Shown here piece after piece: positions 1 through 6,295 of a stretch of 48,297 bases of DNA. The stretch spans positions 1 to 48,297 of IMG/VR virus record IMGVR_UViG_3300049825_000606. The stretch is one strand, 5' to 3'. A program made the translations under genes and the position numbers. The DNA is from a virus. Numbering within the stretch: position 1 is the first letter of the stretch; the number at the start of each line of letters is the position of its first letter. Below the pieces are notes generated by a model. The model made no database searches. It saw nothing but the letters and a program-made list of their open reading frames with translations, and was not told the origin of the DNA.

Positions 1-148
1 TATTTGAATAGTATATAGACCAAGGCTTACAGCCTGGCCCTAATTAAAAATGCCTTTTTGATAAATTTTCTAGTTTTCACGAAACCCCTATTTTTATAGC
101 ACCTTCAATTTTATACGCCATAATATTTGACTGTACAAAAACTCTGAT

Positions 149-170
149 TTAGAAGATAATAATCTTCTAA
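149..170. promoter_or_regulatory. Operator-like palindrome before the first gene
   Basis: Two nine-base arms, TTAGAAGAT and ATCTTCTAA, form a perfect inverted repeat with a four-base AATA spacer. It ends 12 bases before the ATG at 183 and just upstream of that gene's ribosome site (CGGGAG). A TTGACT at 127-132 could be a -35 box, but no well-spaced -10 stands out. The position suggests an operator for one of the HTH proteins encoded just downstream; this is inference. The rest of 1-148 is AT-rich non-coding DNA with a short AGGCT/AGCCT hairpin near 22-35 and a TGGCCC at 35-40. Confidence 0.5.
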
Positions 171-182
171 CGGGAGAAAACT

Positions 183-458
183 ATGCTTATTGACGCAGAG
201 GATTTTGATTTATTGACGACTACTAGCTGCAAATGGCGCGATAATTTTGATGAATCGGTCAAAAACGGTCGATTTGACACACTCAAATTAGATGAGTTAA
301 TCAATTTGACGTATGAAAATGCTTATTGGATCGAAACTGCAGCAGGGCTCGTGCTCTGTAAAGCGTATCTGAAATCAATCGGACGACGGTTCCAGGTCAT
401 TTTAGACGGTACTCAATTCGTCATATTGACTGGCTACTCTGGAGGTGGCGTCGGATGA
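183..458 (+). CDS. Hypothetical protein, 91 aa
   Basis: First gene of the rightward left arm. It starts at an ATG preceded by CGGGAGAAAAC, a good ribosome site. It is a small, mostly acidic soluble protein with no signal peptide or membrane segment, and I do not recognise the family. Its stop overlaps the start of the next gene as ATGA, so the two are likely translationally coupled. The palindrome at 149-170 probably governs it. Function unknown; early regulatory or host-interaction roles are typical of this position but not shown. Confidence 0.65.
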   Translation: MLIDAEDFDLLTTTSCKWRDNFDESVKNGRFDTLKLDELINLTYENAYWIETAAGLVLCKAYLKSIGRRFQVILDGTQFVILTGYSGGGVG

Positions 459-625
459 ATCCTATAAAACGTCTGCGCTTAGATCTAGGGATCACACAAT
501 TGGCCTTCGGGCGACTTCTAGGACTCTCAGAAAGTAAAGTATCGAAGTTAGAGACGGGACGCGTAGAAGCCGATTCTGAGCTCCTGGCGAAGATCGAAGA
601 GTTGAGGTTAAAATGGCAGGGATAG
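455..625 (+). CDS. Small XRE/Cro-type HTH protein, 56 aa
   Basis: An ATG overlapping the previous stop opens a 56-residue frame that reads as a bare helix-turn-helix: GITQLAFGRLLGLSESKVSKLETGR matches the XRE pattern (ITQ-x-AFG-x-LLG-x-S-x-x-x-V-S-x-x-E-x-G). A GGAGG (441-445) lies nine bases before the ATG. At this size it would be just one DNA-binding domain, like Cro, and probably acts as a dimer. The palindrome at 149-170 is an obvious candidate target, but that is inference. The frame overlaps the start of the next gene by 13 bases. Confidence 0.72.
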   Translation: MNPIKRLRLDLGITQLAFGRLLGLSESKVSKLETGRVEADSELLAKIEELRLKWQG

Positions 626-816
626 TCGATGAGCGAAATCTGATCAGACAAAAAATTGTGAGCATGGTCAAAGCAGCGGAGCTGCGAGCGGGATCGAGGT
701 CTGAATTGGCAAGGGTGCTTAATGTCAGGCCGCAAACGGTTCACTCTTGGCTTAACTCGTCAGCTCCGGACGATGCGAATCTTTTAAGACTAGAGGAGTT
801 TTTAGATGATGACTAA
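613..816 (+). CDS. Small HTH DNA-binding protein, 67 aa
   Basis: A 67-residue protein. Residues about 28-50 (SRSELARVLNVRPQTVHSWL) form a helix-turn-helix of the Cro/YdaS kind: S-x-x-E-L-A-x-x-L-x-V-x-x-x-T-V-x-x-W. The N-terminal helix (RQKIVSMVKAAE) and an acidic tail (LEEFLDDD) complete a compact single domain. It overlaps both neighbours and belongs to the left-arm operon. It resembles each half of the two-HTH protein at 3086-3454, so these may be paralogues. Likely a transcription regulator; target unknown. Confidence 0.7.
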   Translation: MAGIVDERNLIRQKIVSMVKAAELRAGSRSELARVLNVRPQTVHSWLNSSAPDDANLLRLEEFLDDD

Positions 817-1303
817 GGAAATTTTACGGCAGTTTTGCAAAAGTCTAGTGTCGCTCGGTTATGAGACGAAATTTAGCAGTTGGCCTGATATATTTAACGA
901 CAATTATCCTCAGGAATATTTGTCAGTAAAGCTAGATTCAGAATTCCATATTAATTTTACGTGCAAAATTTATTACTCAGGGTTGAACGATCTCGACGAA
1001 AAAGTGACTTTATATCGTATTGCTGAGCAGCATCCAATGATGGTTGATGAAACAAGAAGTCAATGGGGAACAGCGAGGACGGTAATTATTAAAAGGTCAC
1101 GATTAGAAATTTCTTTATTAGAAACAGAAAAAGAAATCGTGTGTAATTGGTTAGCTGATAATTTTTTATCGATCAAGGTACTCCCTGAATGGATGCGGCC
1201 AGGTCGTCCTTGGGAGGATAAAATAGGGACTATGCTTGAATACGCTTGGACGAAAGACGCTACGGAACAGATGAGTCAATTGGAGAAAAGGATTAAAAGA
1301 TGA
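806..1303 (+). CDS. Hypothetical protein, 165 aa
   Basis: Starts at ATGATGACTAAG inside the 3' end of the previous gene and ends by overlapping the next start. It is a mixed alpha/beta soluble protein rich in W, Y and charged residues. No motif, signal peptide or membrane segment is recognised. The C-terminal stretch is strongly charged (LEKRIKR). Tight overlaps on both sides support a real gene in the left-arm operon. Function unknown. Confidence 0.6.
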   Translation: MMTKEILRQFCKSLVSLGYETKFSSWPDIFNDNYPQEYLSVKLDSEFHINFTCKIYYSGLNDLDEKVTLYRIAEQHPMMVDETRSQWGTARTVIIKRSRLEISLLETEKEIVCNWLADNFLSIKVLPEWMRPGRPWEDKIGTMLEYAWTKDATEQMSQLEKRIKR

Positions 1304-1557
1304 ATGAGCAGGACAGAAATCGATTGGAACAGATAGCTAAGACAACATGTGAGTATCTTGAGCACGAGGGACATAATCGTTTAAGCGGTTTTTTAAAGAA
1401 AGCCGACTTAGAATTTATAGATGATGAGTGCTTTGGCTACGGCGGTGTATTAGTTCGGTTTCCTTTAGCGGAGACGATTCAGTGGGGGCACTTTATCGGA
1501 AGAGTCAAAAATGGCATTTCATCGCTGCTTAAGGAACGTATGCTACACGTATATTAG
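1300..1557 (+). CDS. Hypothetical protein, 85 aa
   Basis: Start overlaps the previous stop as ATGA, with AAAAGGATTAAAAG upstream. An 85-residue soluble protein with an acidic N-terminal helix and a probable beta C-terminal half (GYGGVLVRFPLAE). No family recognised. It is the last member of the first overlapping run, followed by a 213-base stretch without a convincing gene. Confidence 0.55.
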   Translation: MNEQDRNRLEQIAKTTCEYLEHEGHNRLSGFLKKADLEFIDDECFGYGGVLVRFPLAETIQWGHFIGRVKNGISSLLKERMLHVY

Positions 1558-1706
1558 AACTCAGAACGGGATAGTGCCTTTCGAGAAAATTGAAATAAGT
1601 TTCGCGTTAAAACTGTCTGATCCTACAGAGAATTGGCGATCAACATGATTAAAATTTTAAATCTTCACGGAGTCATTGCTATGACTAGCATGAAACGCTA
1701 CAGGTT
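1558..1706. other. Short gap with only tiny reading frames
   Basis: Between 1558 and 1706 I see only a frame of about 21 codons starting at 1645. Inside it an ATG at 1681, preceded by GGAG (1665-1668), would make a nine-residue peptide ending as ATGA at 1707-1710. That could be a leader peptide coupled to the next frame, or nothing. No terminator or clear promoter is visible. Confidence 0.3.
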
Positions 1707-1805
1707 ATGATTAAAAATCTTACTAAGATTAGAGCCGGAGCAGATCTTTTAGATAAAATAAAAAACTATCATGAACAAGCAAATAGAGAAAAATATGAAA
1801 TATAA
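1707..1805 (+). CDS. Possible small protein, 32 aa
   Basis: An ATG at 1707 overlaps the stop of a tiny upstream frame (ATGA) and opens 32 codons reading MIKNLTKIRAGADLLDKIKN and then a charged helix. The composition is protein-like and helical. The ribosome site is weak unless translation is coupled from the upstream leader. Its end overlaps the start of the next gene by 11 bases if that gene starts at 1795. Low confidence. Confidence 0.33.
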   Translation: MIKNLTKIRAGADLLDKIKNYHEQANREKYEI

Positions 1806-2049
1806 AATCGAAGGCGGTTGTGCTGGCTGGGTTATCGATGTGAGGTTTATACCTGGATTAAAAACAAAAGCTGTCGCGTCGGGGACTGGTTCAGGTAACG
1901 GTTATTTCATAGTTTTCAAGGGCGAACTGCTTGGCGATACATGGCATTTTAAGAGTGAGGCAGATAGTTTTACTTGCGATCGAGAGTTTAACTGTGGAAC
2001 GTATTATGATTCTGCGACGGCGACGACTTTGGAGATTAAATTTAGGTGA
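1795..2049 (+). CDS. Hypothetical protein, 84 aa
   Basis: The frame can start at 1771 or 1795. I prefer 1795 (MKYKIEGG) because AATAGAGAA lies just upstream, while the 1771 ATG has no ribosome site. The protein looks like a small beta-rich domain (FIPGLKTKAVASGTGSGNGY) with two cysteines near its C-terminus. No known family. The stop overlaps the GTG start of the next gene (GTGA). Confidence 0.5.
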   Translation: MKYKIEGGCAGWVIDVRFIPGLKTKAVASGTGSGNGYFIVFKGELLGDTWHFKSEADSFTCDREFNCGTYYDSATATTLEIKFR

Positions 2050-2246
2050 ATAAATTTATCGAGTTTACCGAGTTTTATACCAACACGAAAATGTCTATAG
2101 ATGTTAGTTCTATTATTTCTGTCATGCAGCCAGTAAATAGCGGGACTAGATTGTCTACTGCGTTTTATAAATATGAGGTCATCGAGAGTTATCAAGAGGT
2201 TTTAGACATGATTGATAATCATGTCAAGCGGAACAGGTGGCAATAA
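2046..2246 (+). CDS. Hypothetical protein, 66 aa
   Basis: Starts with GTG overlapping the preceding TGA, so likely coupled. The sequence (FIEFTEFYTNTKMSIDVSSI, then VMQPVNSGTRLS and a helical tail) resembles a small beta-barrel fold followed by a helix, a layout common in short phage proteins that bind regulators, but I cannot assign a family. Probably cytoplasmic. Confidence 0.5.
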   Translation: MNKFIEFTEFYTNTKMSIDVSSIISVMQPVNSGTRLSTAFYKYEVIESYQEVLDMIDNHVKRNRWQ

Positions 2247-2248
2247 AA

Positions 2249-2458
2249 ATGACTGACAGATATATAATCACGTTTGATGACTATCAAGAATTGGTACGAG
2301 CTTCGCTTGAATATGCGATAAACCCAAATTTGAATATGCAGGAAGAAGTTTCAAAACTAGCTCAAAGATTCTTACGCAAAAGAGTGCCTCATAATGCTCG
2401 TGGTTTTTTTGTGATGGATGACAGATTGAATATAAAATGCGTGGAGTTCCCGAAATGA
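2249..2458 (+). CDS. Hypothetical protein, 69 aa
   Basis: I place the start at the ATG at 2249 (MTDRYIITFDDY) rather than the GTG at 2237. The ATG lies just after the previous stop and has AGGTGG eight bases upstream. The protein is mixed helix and strand, with no membrane segment or recognised motif. It ends by overlapping the next start (ATGA). Confidence 0.5.
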   Translation: MTDRYIITFDDYQELVRASLEYAINPNLNMQEEVSKLAQRFLRKRVPHNARGFFVMDDRLNIKCVEFPK

Positions 2459-2622
2459 CTAACAAGCAAATAGACCTGCTTCTTAAAGATTGCATATCGA
2501 CACTGAGCGATTATTCTGAGCACAGTCCATCAGATCACGTAGAAATTCTTACATGCCTTTCTTCAATTACAATTTTCCTGGCTGAAATCGCCAAACGGTT
2601 GCCGGAGGTAAAGAATGACTGA
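2455..2622 (+). CDS. Hypothetical helical protein, 55 aa
   Basis: The ATG at 2455 overlaps the previous TGA and has TGGAG upstream; an earlier in-frame ATG at 2437 is less likely. The 55-residue product is predicted all-helical (NKQIDLLLKDCISTLSDYSE, then a hydrophobic helix LTCLSSITIFLAEIAKRL). The second helix could be amphipathic or membrane-facing. Family unknown. Confidence 0.48.
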   Translation: MTNKQIDLLLKDCISTLSDYSEHSPSDHVEILTCLSSITIFLAEIAKRLPEVKND

Positions 2623-2746
2623 AAGAGAGCTTGTTTTATATTTGTTCTATTTATTTGCTTTCATCATGATAATTTCTGGGAGTTTGAACATATATTTTTT
2701 GGGGCGAATCATATTGGAAGATTGGAAAAGGCGGAAAAATGATTGA
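2615..2746 (+). CDS. Small single-pass membrane protein, 43 aa
   Basis: The ATG at 2615 follows GGAGGTAAAGA, one of the better ribosome sites in the arm. The 43-residue product is one hydrophobic segment (LVLYLFYLFAFIMIISGSLN) followed by a basic tail (DWKRRKND), giving an N-out/C-in prediction by the positive-inside rule. It overlaps both neighbours by eight bases. Role unknown; small early membrane proteins often modify host envelope functions. Confidence 0.6.
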   Translation: MTERELVLYLFYLFAFIMIISGSLNIYFLGRIILEDWKRRKND

Positions 2747-3089
2747 CATAACGAAAAAATATCAGACCAGGGACGGCGTGGCAGTAAGAATACTTTGCAC
2801 CGATGGGCCAGGCGCAGACTATCCTGTCATCGGTTTTGTTGAAGGAAACCGCACGACATTTGAGTGGAATAGAGAGGGAAAATACTACCCAGATAAAGAT
2901 CTTAATTCGGGAAAAGATCTAATAGAAGTAAGAGAAAAGCTGGTCGTCAAGGCTTGGATTAATATAATTAGAGTAAATGATTTTCCTCATATATATGTAC
3001 ATCTCACCGAAATTCTGGCTAAGACTCAGGCTGAGAAATATCGCGACACAGTCTTACTTGAAGCCGAGCCATACGTGAGAGAATTATGA
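2739..3089 (+). CDS. Conserved phage protein, 116 aa
   Basis: A 116-residue soluble protein beginning with a motif I have seen in many phage hypothetical proteins: KYQTRDGVAVRILCTDGP, PVIGFVEG, an aromatic-G turn and a DLIEV motif. This looks like a small beta-barrel N-terminal domain followed by a helix-rich C-terminus. Function not established to my knowledge. It overlaps the next gene as ATGA, inside the same transcription unit. Confidence 0.6.
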   Translation: MIDITKKYQTRDGVAVRILCTDGPGADYPVIGFVEGNRTTFEWNREGKYYPDKDLNSGKDLIEVREKLVVKAWINIIRVNDFPHIYVHLTEILAKTQAEKYRDTVLLEAEPYVREL

Positions 3090-3454
3090 GCCTAGTCGCA
3101 AAGAGGAACGCTGTAAGAGAAAAAATTAGAGCGAATATTTTAGAGTGCATAAAAAAAGAAGGAGGGAAAGCACAGCTTGCTCGGCGACTGCAGACGACTC
3201 CGACGAACATAGCAAGGTGGGCGAAGGGCACGAAGATGACCGAGAGATCCCTCTTACGGTTCTCCCCAGATTTTTCGCGGTTATGCGACGAGATCCATGC
3301 TCTAGTTTTAGAGGCGGTTAAAAGGGCTGGCTCACATATTAAATTATCGAGAGCTCTTGGTGTGAGCGACGAGACGGTTTATTGCTGGGTGGTGAGAATC
3401 GCACAGCCGTCTGATATTAATTTAGATAAATTGGAGTCATATCTTGAATCTTGA
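3086..3454 (+). CDS. Tandem HTH DNA-binding protein, 122 aa
   Basis: Two helix-turn-helix units lie in one chain. Unit one is about residues 28-48 (KAQLARRLQTTPTNIARWAK); unit two is about residues 88-108 (HIKLSRALGVSDETVYCWVV). The units share the spacing L-x-R-x-L-x-x-x-x-x-x-x-x-x-W, pointing to internal duplication or fusion of two genes like the one at 613-816. A two-headed binder could contact adjacent half-sites as a monomer; that is inference. Likely a regulator of phage or host transcription. Confidence 0.7.
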   Translation: MSLVAKRNAVREKIRANILECIKKEGGKAQLARRLQTTPTNIARWAKGTKMTERSLLRFSPDFSRLCDEIHALVLEAVKRAGSHIKLSRALGVSDETVYCWVVRIAQPSDINLDKLESYLES

Positions 3455-3617
3455 CGAAGATCGTGTCATAGCAATTCTGAAGCATGAAGGCGAATATATA
3501 TTTGTGCGTACAGTCTCGATCCCTGAGATGCGGAAAGCACTCAGAAAATATCCTCCTGAAGCTCTCTTAGAGCTCTGGAGAGGTCAACGCTTGAAGCTCA
3601 AGCAACTCCCATCTTAG
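3444..3617 (+). CDS. Hypothetical protein with TTG start, 57 aa
   Basis: A TTG at 3444, seven bases after TTGGAG, opens a 57-codon frame (MNLDEDRVIAILKHEGEYIF and onward). It overlaps the end of the two-HTH gene by 11 bases, in keeping with the packing of this operon. The product is a charged helix-strand protein with no known family. Its last 51 bases overlap the leftward gene ending at 3567, so the two are convergent. Confidence 0.5.
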   Translation: MNLDEDRVIAILKHEGEYIFVRTVSIPEMRKALRKYPPEALLELWRGQRLKLKQLPS

Positions 3618-3797
3618 TTCTCGATTAATTCTTCTTTGCATCAAATACTCTGCAAAATAATGGCGGGATTCATCGAGATCGACCAGCAGACTTAGACTCT
3701 CACCAAGCCGCGCTCGAGCGGCTCTTAAAGCCGAGAGAGCTTCATGATCGTTTTCTGAATCGGTTAACGCTAACAGTCTTCTTAATTTTTCCATTGA
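3567..3797 (-). CDS. Small protein resembling DUF2786, 76 aa
   Basis: Leftward gene. The longest frame opens at 3845, but I take the internal ATG at 3797 (MEKLRRLLALTDSENDHEAL) because AGAGG sits just upstream. The N-terminal pattern (K-x-R-x-L-L-A-L-x-x-S-x-N-x-x-E-A-x-x-A-x-x-x-A) matches the start of the DUF2786 family found in phages. The C-terminal half is helical (LMQRRINRELRWELLELQAL). It diverges from the gene at 3866, with a 68-base gap that must hold both promoters. Function unknown. Confidence 0.6.
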   Translation of the reverse strand, partial: SMEKLRRLLALTDSENDHEALSALRAARARLGESLSLLVDLDESRHYFAEYLMQRRINRELRWELLELQALTSPEL

Positions 3798-3865
3798 TAA
3801 AACCTCTATTAAAATAGCAAAATATATTTTATAATAAATTAACAAATATTTATAGAGGCAAAAAA

Positions 3866-4090
3866 ATGAATGCAGCTAATTTACGCAGAATTTTTGGTTC
3901 TAGGCTGTTTATTTGGCAGCCTAGCGGCTATTTTATCGTTGGGATTTTAGATCGAGATGGGCCAGGTTATACTGTAATTAAAGCTTTTAAGTCAAATCGA
4001 CCTGACAATTTCAGGCCGACGGTTGGGCTCGGAGAATATCAGTATGTCAATGTTGAGCGCAATGAGTTAACTCTTGAGCTCGCAGAATAA
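3866..4090 (+). CDS. Hypothetical protein, 74 aa
   Basis: Rightward gene with AGAGGC upstream of the ATG. A TATAAT at 3830-3835 may be its -10 box, though the -35 is weak. The 74-residue product has a beta-rich centre (FIWQPSGYFIVGILDRDGPG) and a short C-terminal helix. No family recognised. Its last 44 bases overlap the leftward gene at 4047-4181. Confidence 0.55.
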   Translation: MNAANLRRIFGSRLFIWQPSGYFIVGILDRDGPGYTVIKAFKSNRPDNFRPTVGLGEYQYVNVERNELTLELAE

Positions 4091-4181
4091 CTAGCCTCGC
4101 CTCGGCGCATTCCGCGCCGGTCAATGCGGTCATTATTTCATCGGTTTTCTTCAATAAATCCAATAGCATAGCGTCATCCAT
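4047..4181 (-). CDS. Small helical protein, 44 aa
   Basis: On the minus strand, ATG at 4181 with CAGAGGC seven bases upstream opens 44 codons (MDDAMLLDLLKKTDEIMTAL, then GAECAEARLVILRAQEL). The composition is helical and protein-like, and the ribosome site is as good as those of its neighbours. It ends inside the convergent gene 3866-4090. Together with 3567-3797 it is one of two short leftward genes in an otherwise rightward arm. Confidence 0.48.
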   Translation of the reverse strand: MDDAMLLDLLKKTDEIMTALTGAECAEARLVILRAQELTHCAQH

Positions 4182-4270
4182 GATTTGCCTCTGATTTTAG
4201 TTATTATTTTAATCTATTAATACAATAGCTTAAAAAATGGGTAAAATAAAGCAAATAATTATTTAAGTTT

Positions 4271-4299
4271 TTGAGAAAATAGCCGATAAGATCTATTAT
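4271..4299 (+). promoter_or_regulatory. Sigma70-like promoter candidate
   Basis: TTGAGA (4271-4276) and TATTAT (4294-4299) are separated by exactly 17 bases, with AT-rich DNA upstream. The predicted start site falls almost on the AGGAGG ribosome site before the gene at 4311, so the leader would be unusually short or the true start slightly different. The promoter at 40979-41007 has the same short-leader geometry. Confidence 0.5.
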
Positions 4300-4310
4300 A
4301 AGGAGGTTAT

Positions 4311-4469
4311 ATGGACACTTATTTGATCGATAAAAAAGTTTTTATGAGGGAGTTAATGGCGGAATTTACGGCATCTGTGCTCGACTCAATCGAGGAAGGT
4401 CAAGACGCAAATTTTGAAGATCATTTTGACTTCATCAAATCATGTTTAGAAACATTCATCGAAAGGTAA
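4311..4469 (+). CDS. Hypothetical acidic protein, 52 aa
   Basis: ATG four bases after a consensus AGGAGG, behind the promoter candidate at 4271-4299. The 52-residue product is acidic and helical (FMRELMAEFTASVLDSIEEG, then a DANFEDHFDF stretch). No family recognised. The charge and size are reminiscent of DNA-mimic or inhibitor proteins, but nothing specific supports that. Six bases separate it from the next gene. Confidence 0.58.
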   Translation: MDTYLIDKKVFMRELMAEFTASVLDSIEEGQDANFEDHFDFIKSCLETFIER

Positions 4470-4475
4470 TGAACT

Positions 4476-4808
4476 ATGTACACGTTATCGAAAAAAGGCG
4501 CAGAGTGGGAAATCGCAAACGGTTCAGGCTTGAAAGTAGTCGTCGAAAAATTATCGGATATTGATCGAGCTATTTTTCTGCTCGATTTCAAATCTGAGGC
4601 GAAAAAAGAAGGATCTAGGCGAGATGTCGTCAAGTCGATTTTGACTCAGGAACCGATGACGGTTAAGCAAATTATCGAAAAAATTGGCGGCGTGAAAAAA
4701 GAAGAGGAAAAATTCTTCTCTTCTATTTTGAGTATTTTGGCAGGTAAAAAAATCATTAAACGTAAAAAAAATGCTGACGGTATTTTTGAATATACGGCGA
4801 AAAAATGA
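4476..4808 (+). CDS. Probable winged-helix protein, 110 aa
   Basis: The C-terminal half (about residues 48-108) looks like a winged helix: RRDVVKSILTQEPMTVKQI, then a recognition-helix-like FFSSILSILAGKKIIKRKK and a short wing ending FEYTAKK. The N-terminal half is a small alpha/beta region. Very lysine-rich, consistent with nucleic-acid binding. It is the last rightward gene before the leftward methyltransferase/ParB pair, and the two units converge within seven bases. Role inferred as regulatory. Confidence 0.58.
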   Translation: MYTLSKKGAEWEIANGSGLKVVVEKLSDIDRAIFLLDFKSEAKKEGSRRDVVKSILTQEPMTVKQIIEKIGGVKKEEEKFFSSILSILAGKKIIKRKKNADGIFEYTAKK

Positions 4809-4814
4809 GAATGA

Positions 4815-5753
4815 TCAGCATGGACGCTGGTTCCAATATAGTATTTCACTCTTTATCTTCTTTTTATCACCGGAATTATTTAGCCCAGAAGCCTTGTCAA
4901 TTTCGTACACCTGCTTAAACCTTGCGTCGCTAATATTGTATTCTGAAATATAAACCGGAAAATTACGCGACGATGCCCAGTCGAAAAACTCTTTATGATT
5001 GAAACTGTTTTGGTAATCCGCTGTTTCAGCGTAGGGGATATCGCAATACACAACTGAGTTAGGTAGGATCTCGACCTTGCGGTAATCGCCTGAATAAAAC
5101 GACAACCGCTCCAACTGCTCCAACCGCTCCAACCGCTCCAACTGCTCCAACCGCTCCAACTGCTCCAACCGCTTCAACTGCTCCAACTGCTGCAACTGCT
5201 CCAACTGCTGCAACTGCTCCAAGTCTCCTCTCTTCATCCCTTTAGACATAAAGATAACTTTTTGCCGAAAAAATAACCTTTTTTGTTTTATGGTTCTTAC
5301 AAAAGATGGCCATCTGTCAAAACCTAAAATGCTAATAGCGAAAGCGTCAAATTCGCCGAATATCACGGCCTGATGCGCTGATCTTTTTTCCGCTTCTATG
5401 TCCTTGCCAAACAGATAGTTTTTTTGATTATTCCCAAAACTCCATAGGCACCGAATATAAGCATCGCTGTCTTTTTTTAAATTGAATTCATCACGCGATA
5501 CCCACGGCGGCTGAAATACATCGCAATTAAATTCGCCTTTGATAGCACGCTTGACGAGATCGACTACATCGCTTTTGATTTCATTGTAATGAAAATGCGA
5601 ATACTTATGACTAAACCGCTTGAGCACGCAGTGCGTCATCGAAAAGCCGCCGCCGAATAGATCATAAAAGTGCGTGGCCTTCGGTAGCATCATGCAAATG
5701 CTAGGCGCGATCTTAGCCTTGGAGCCCATGTACGGAACGCCAAATTCACTCAT
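4815..5753 (-). CDS. D12-class DNA adenine methyltransferase with internal LEQ repeat
   Basis: 312 residues. PYMGSK (7-12) and DLFGGGF (31-37) are the SAM-binding hallmarks of Dam/D12 N6-adenine methyltransferases. CDIPY (237-241) sits where the catalytic DPPY belongs, with I replacing the first P. Between them, residues about 178-217 are a tandem three-residue repeat, L-E-Q or L-E-R, predicted as an amphipathic helix or coiled coil. This class of repeat-containing methylase occurs in other phages. Possible roles are protecting phage DNA from restriction or marking it for packaging. GATC is frequent in the window rather than avoided, so GATC is a plausible target, but specificity is not shown. 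Coupled to the ParB-like gene by an ATGA overlap. Confidence 0.85.
   Translation of the reverse strand: MSEFGVPYMGSKAKIAPSICMMLPKATHFYDLFGGGFSMTHCVLKRFSHKYSHFHYNEIKSDVVDLVKRAIKGEFNCDVFQPPWVSRDEFNLKKDSDAYIRCLWSFGNNQKNYLFGKDIEAEKRSAHQAVIFGEFDAFAISILGFDRWPSFVRTIKQKRLFFRQKVIFMSKGMKRGDLEQLQQLEQLQQLEQLKRLEQLERLEQLERLERLEQLERLSFYSGDYRKVEILPNSVVYCDIPYAETADYQNSFNHKEFFDWASSRNFPVYISEYNISDARFKQVYEIDKASGLNNSGDKKKIKSEILYWNQRPC
5103..5222 (-). repeat. Nine-base tandem repeat inside the methyltransferase
   Basis: About 13 units of nine bases (coding strand TTGGAGCAG or TTGGAGCGG, with TTGCAGCAG variants near the 5' end). Each unit keeps frame, so copy-number changes would lengthen or shorten the protein without breaking it. 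Third-codon differences (CAG, CGG, AAG) show the array is not freshly expanded but partly diverged. Confidence 0.9.
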
Positions 5754-6274
5754 ATTTTAACCTTATATCCGCGATCGTTCATCTCTTGAAATAGCTCGTC
5801 AAGGTCATCCATGCTCGCGCATTCCACATGCAGAACGAGCTTTTTCTCGGTTTCTGCTTTGTCCTCTTCGTCTGGCAGGTCAGGCTTAAAATCTTTTTCC
5901 TCTGGCAAGAAATCCATAAATTCTAAATCAAATTTCTCATCCATCTCAAATAAATCACCGAGCTCTTCATTCAAAAGAGTTACGTCCCACTCACTTCTAT
6001 TACTCGTGCGGTTGTCCATGATTCTGTATGCACGCACTTGTGCCGGAGTAAGCGTCGATGCGACATGCACTGGAACATTTGCTAGGCCAATTTCCTTGGC
6101 AGCAAGCAATCTTGTATGGCCAACGATCAGGACCATGTTAGAATCAACGACGAGCGGCTGACGGAAGCCGAATTCGCGGAGAGACTTGACGACCTCGGGA
6201 ACGGCTTTCTCGTTCTTTCGTGGGTTCTTCTTATACGGTTTGATATCTCCGATTGGCATGTTAACTATTTCCAC
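5750..6274 (-). CDS. ParB-like nuclease-domain protein
   Basis: I take the GTG at 6274 as start, because TAGGAG lies five bases upstream; the longer frame to 6373 would run into the TerS gene. This gives 174 residues. The ParB/Sulfiredoxin fold shows as MPIGDIKPYKKNPRKNEKAV near the N-terminus, then a FRQPLVVD strand and GHTRLLAAKEIGLANVPVHV, the classic G-H-x-R-x-x-A box. The C-terminal third is acidic. ParB-like proteins next to a methylase and terminase are common in phages and may guide methylation or packaging; they are not partition proteins in that setting. Only 21 bases separate it from the divergent TerS gene. Confidence 0.82.
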   Translation of the reverse strand: MEIVNMPIGDIKPYKKNPRKNEKAVPEVVKSLREFGFRQPLVVDSNMVLIVGHTRLLAAKEIGLANVPVHVASTLTPAQVRAYRIMDNRTSNRSEWDVTLLNEELGDLFEMDEKFDLEFMDFLPEEKDFKPDLPDEEDKAETEKKLVLHVECASMDDLDELFQEMNDRGYKVKI

Positions 6275-6295
6275 AGGGACTCCTAGGTAAAATGT

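Noticed and set aside
5103-5222. Repeat block considered as a CRISPR array or VNTR outside a gene
   Set aside because: Units are nine bases with no spacers and stay in frame within the methyltransferase.
5811-6161. Rightward frame of 116 codons opposite the ParB-like gene
   Set aside because: It is Ser-rich shadow sequence, has no ribosome site, and the ParB-like reading frame matches a family.
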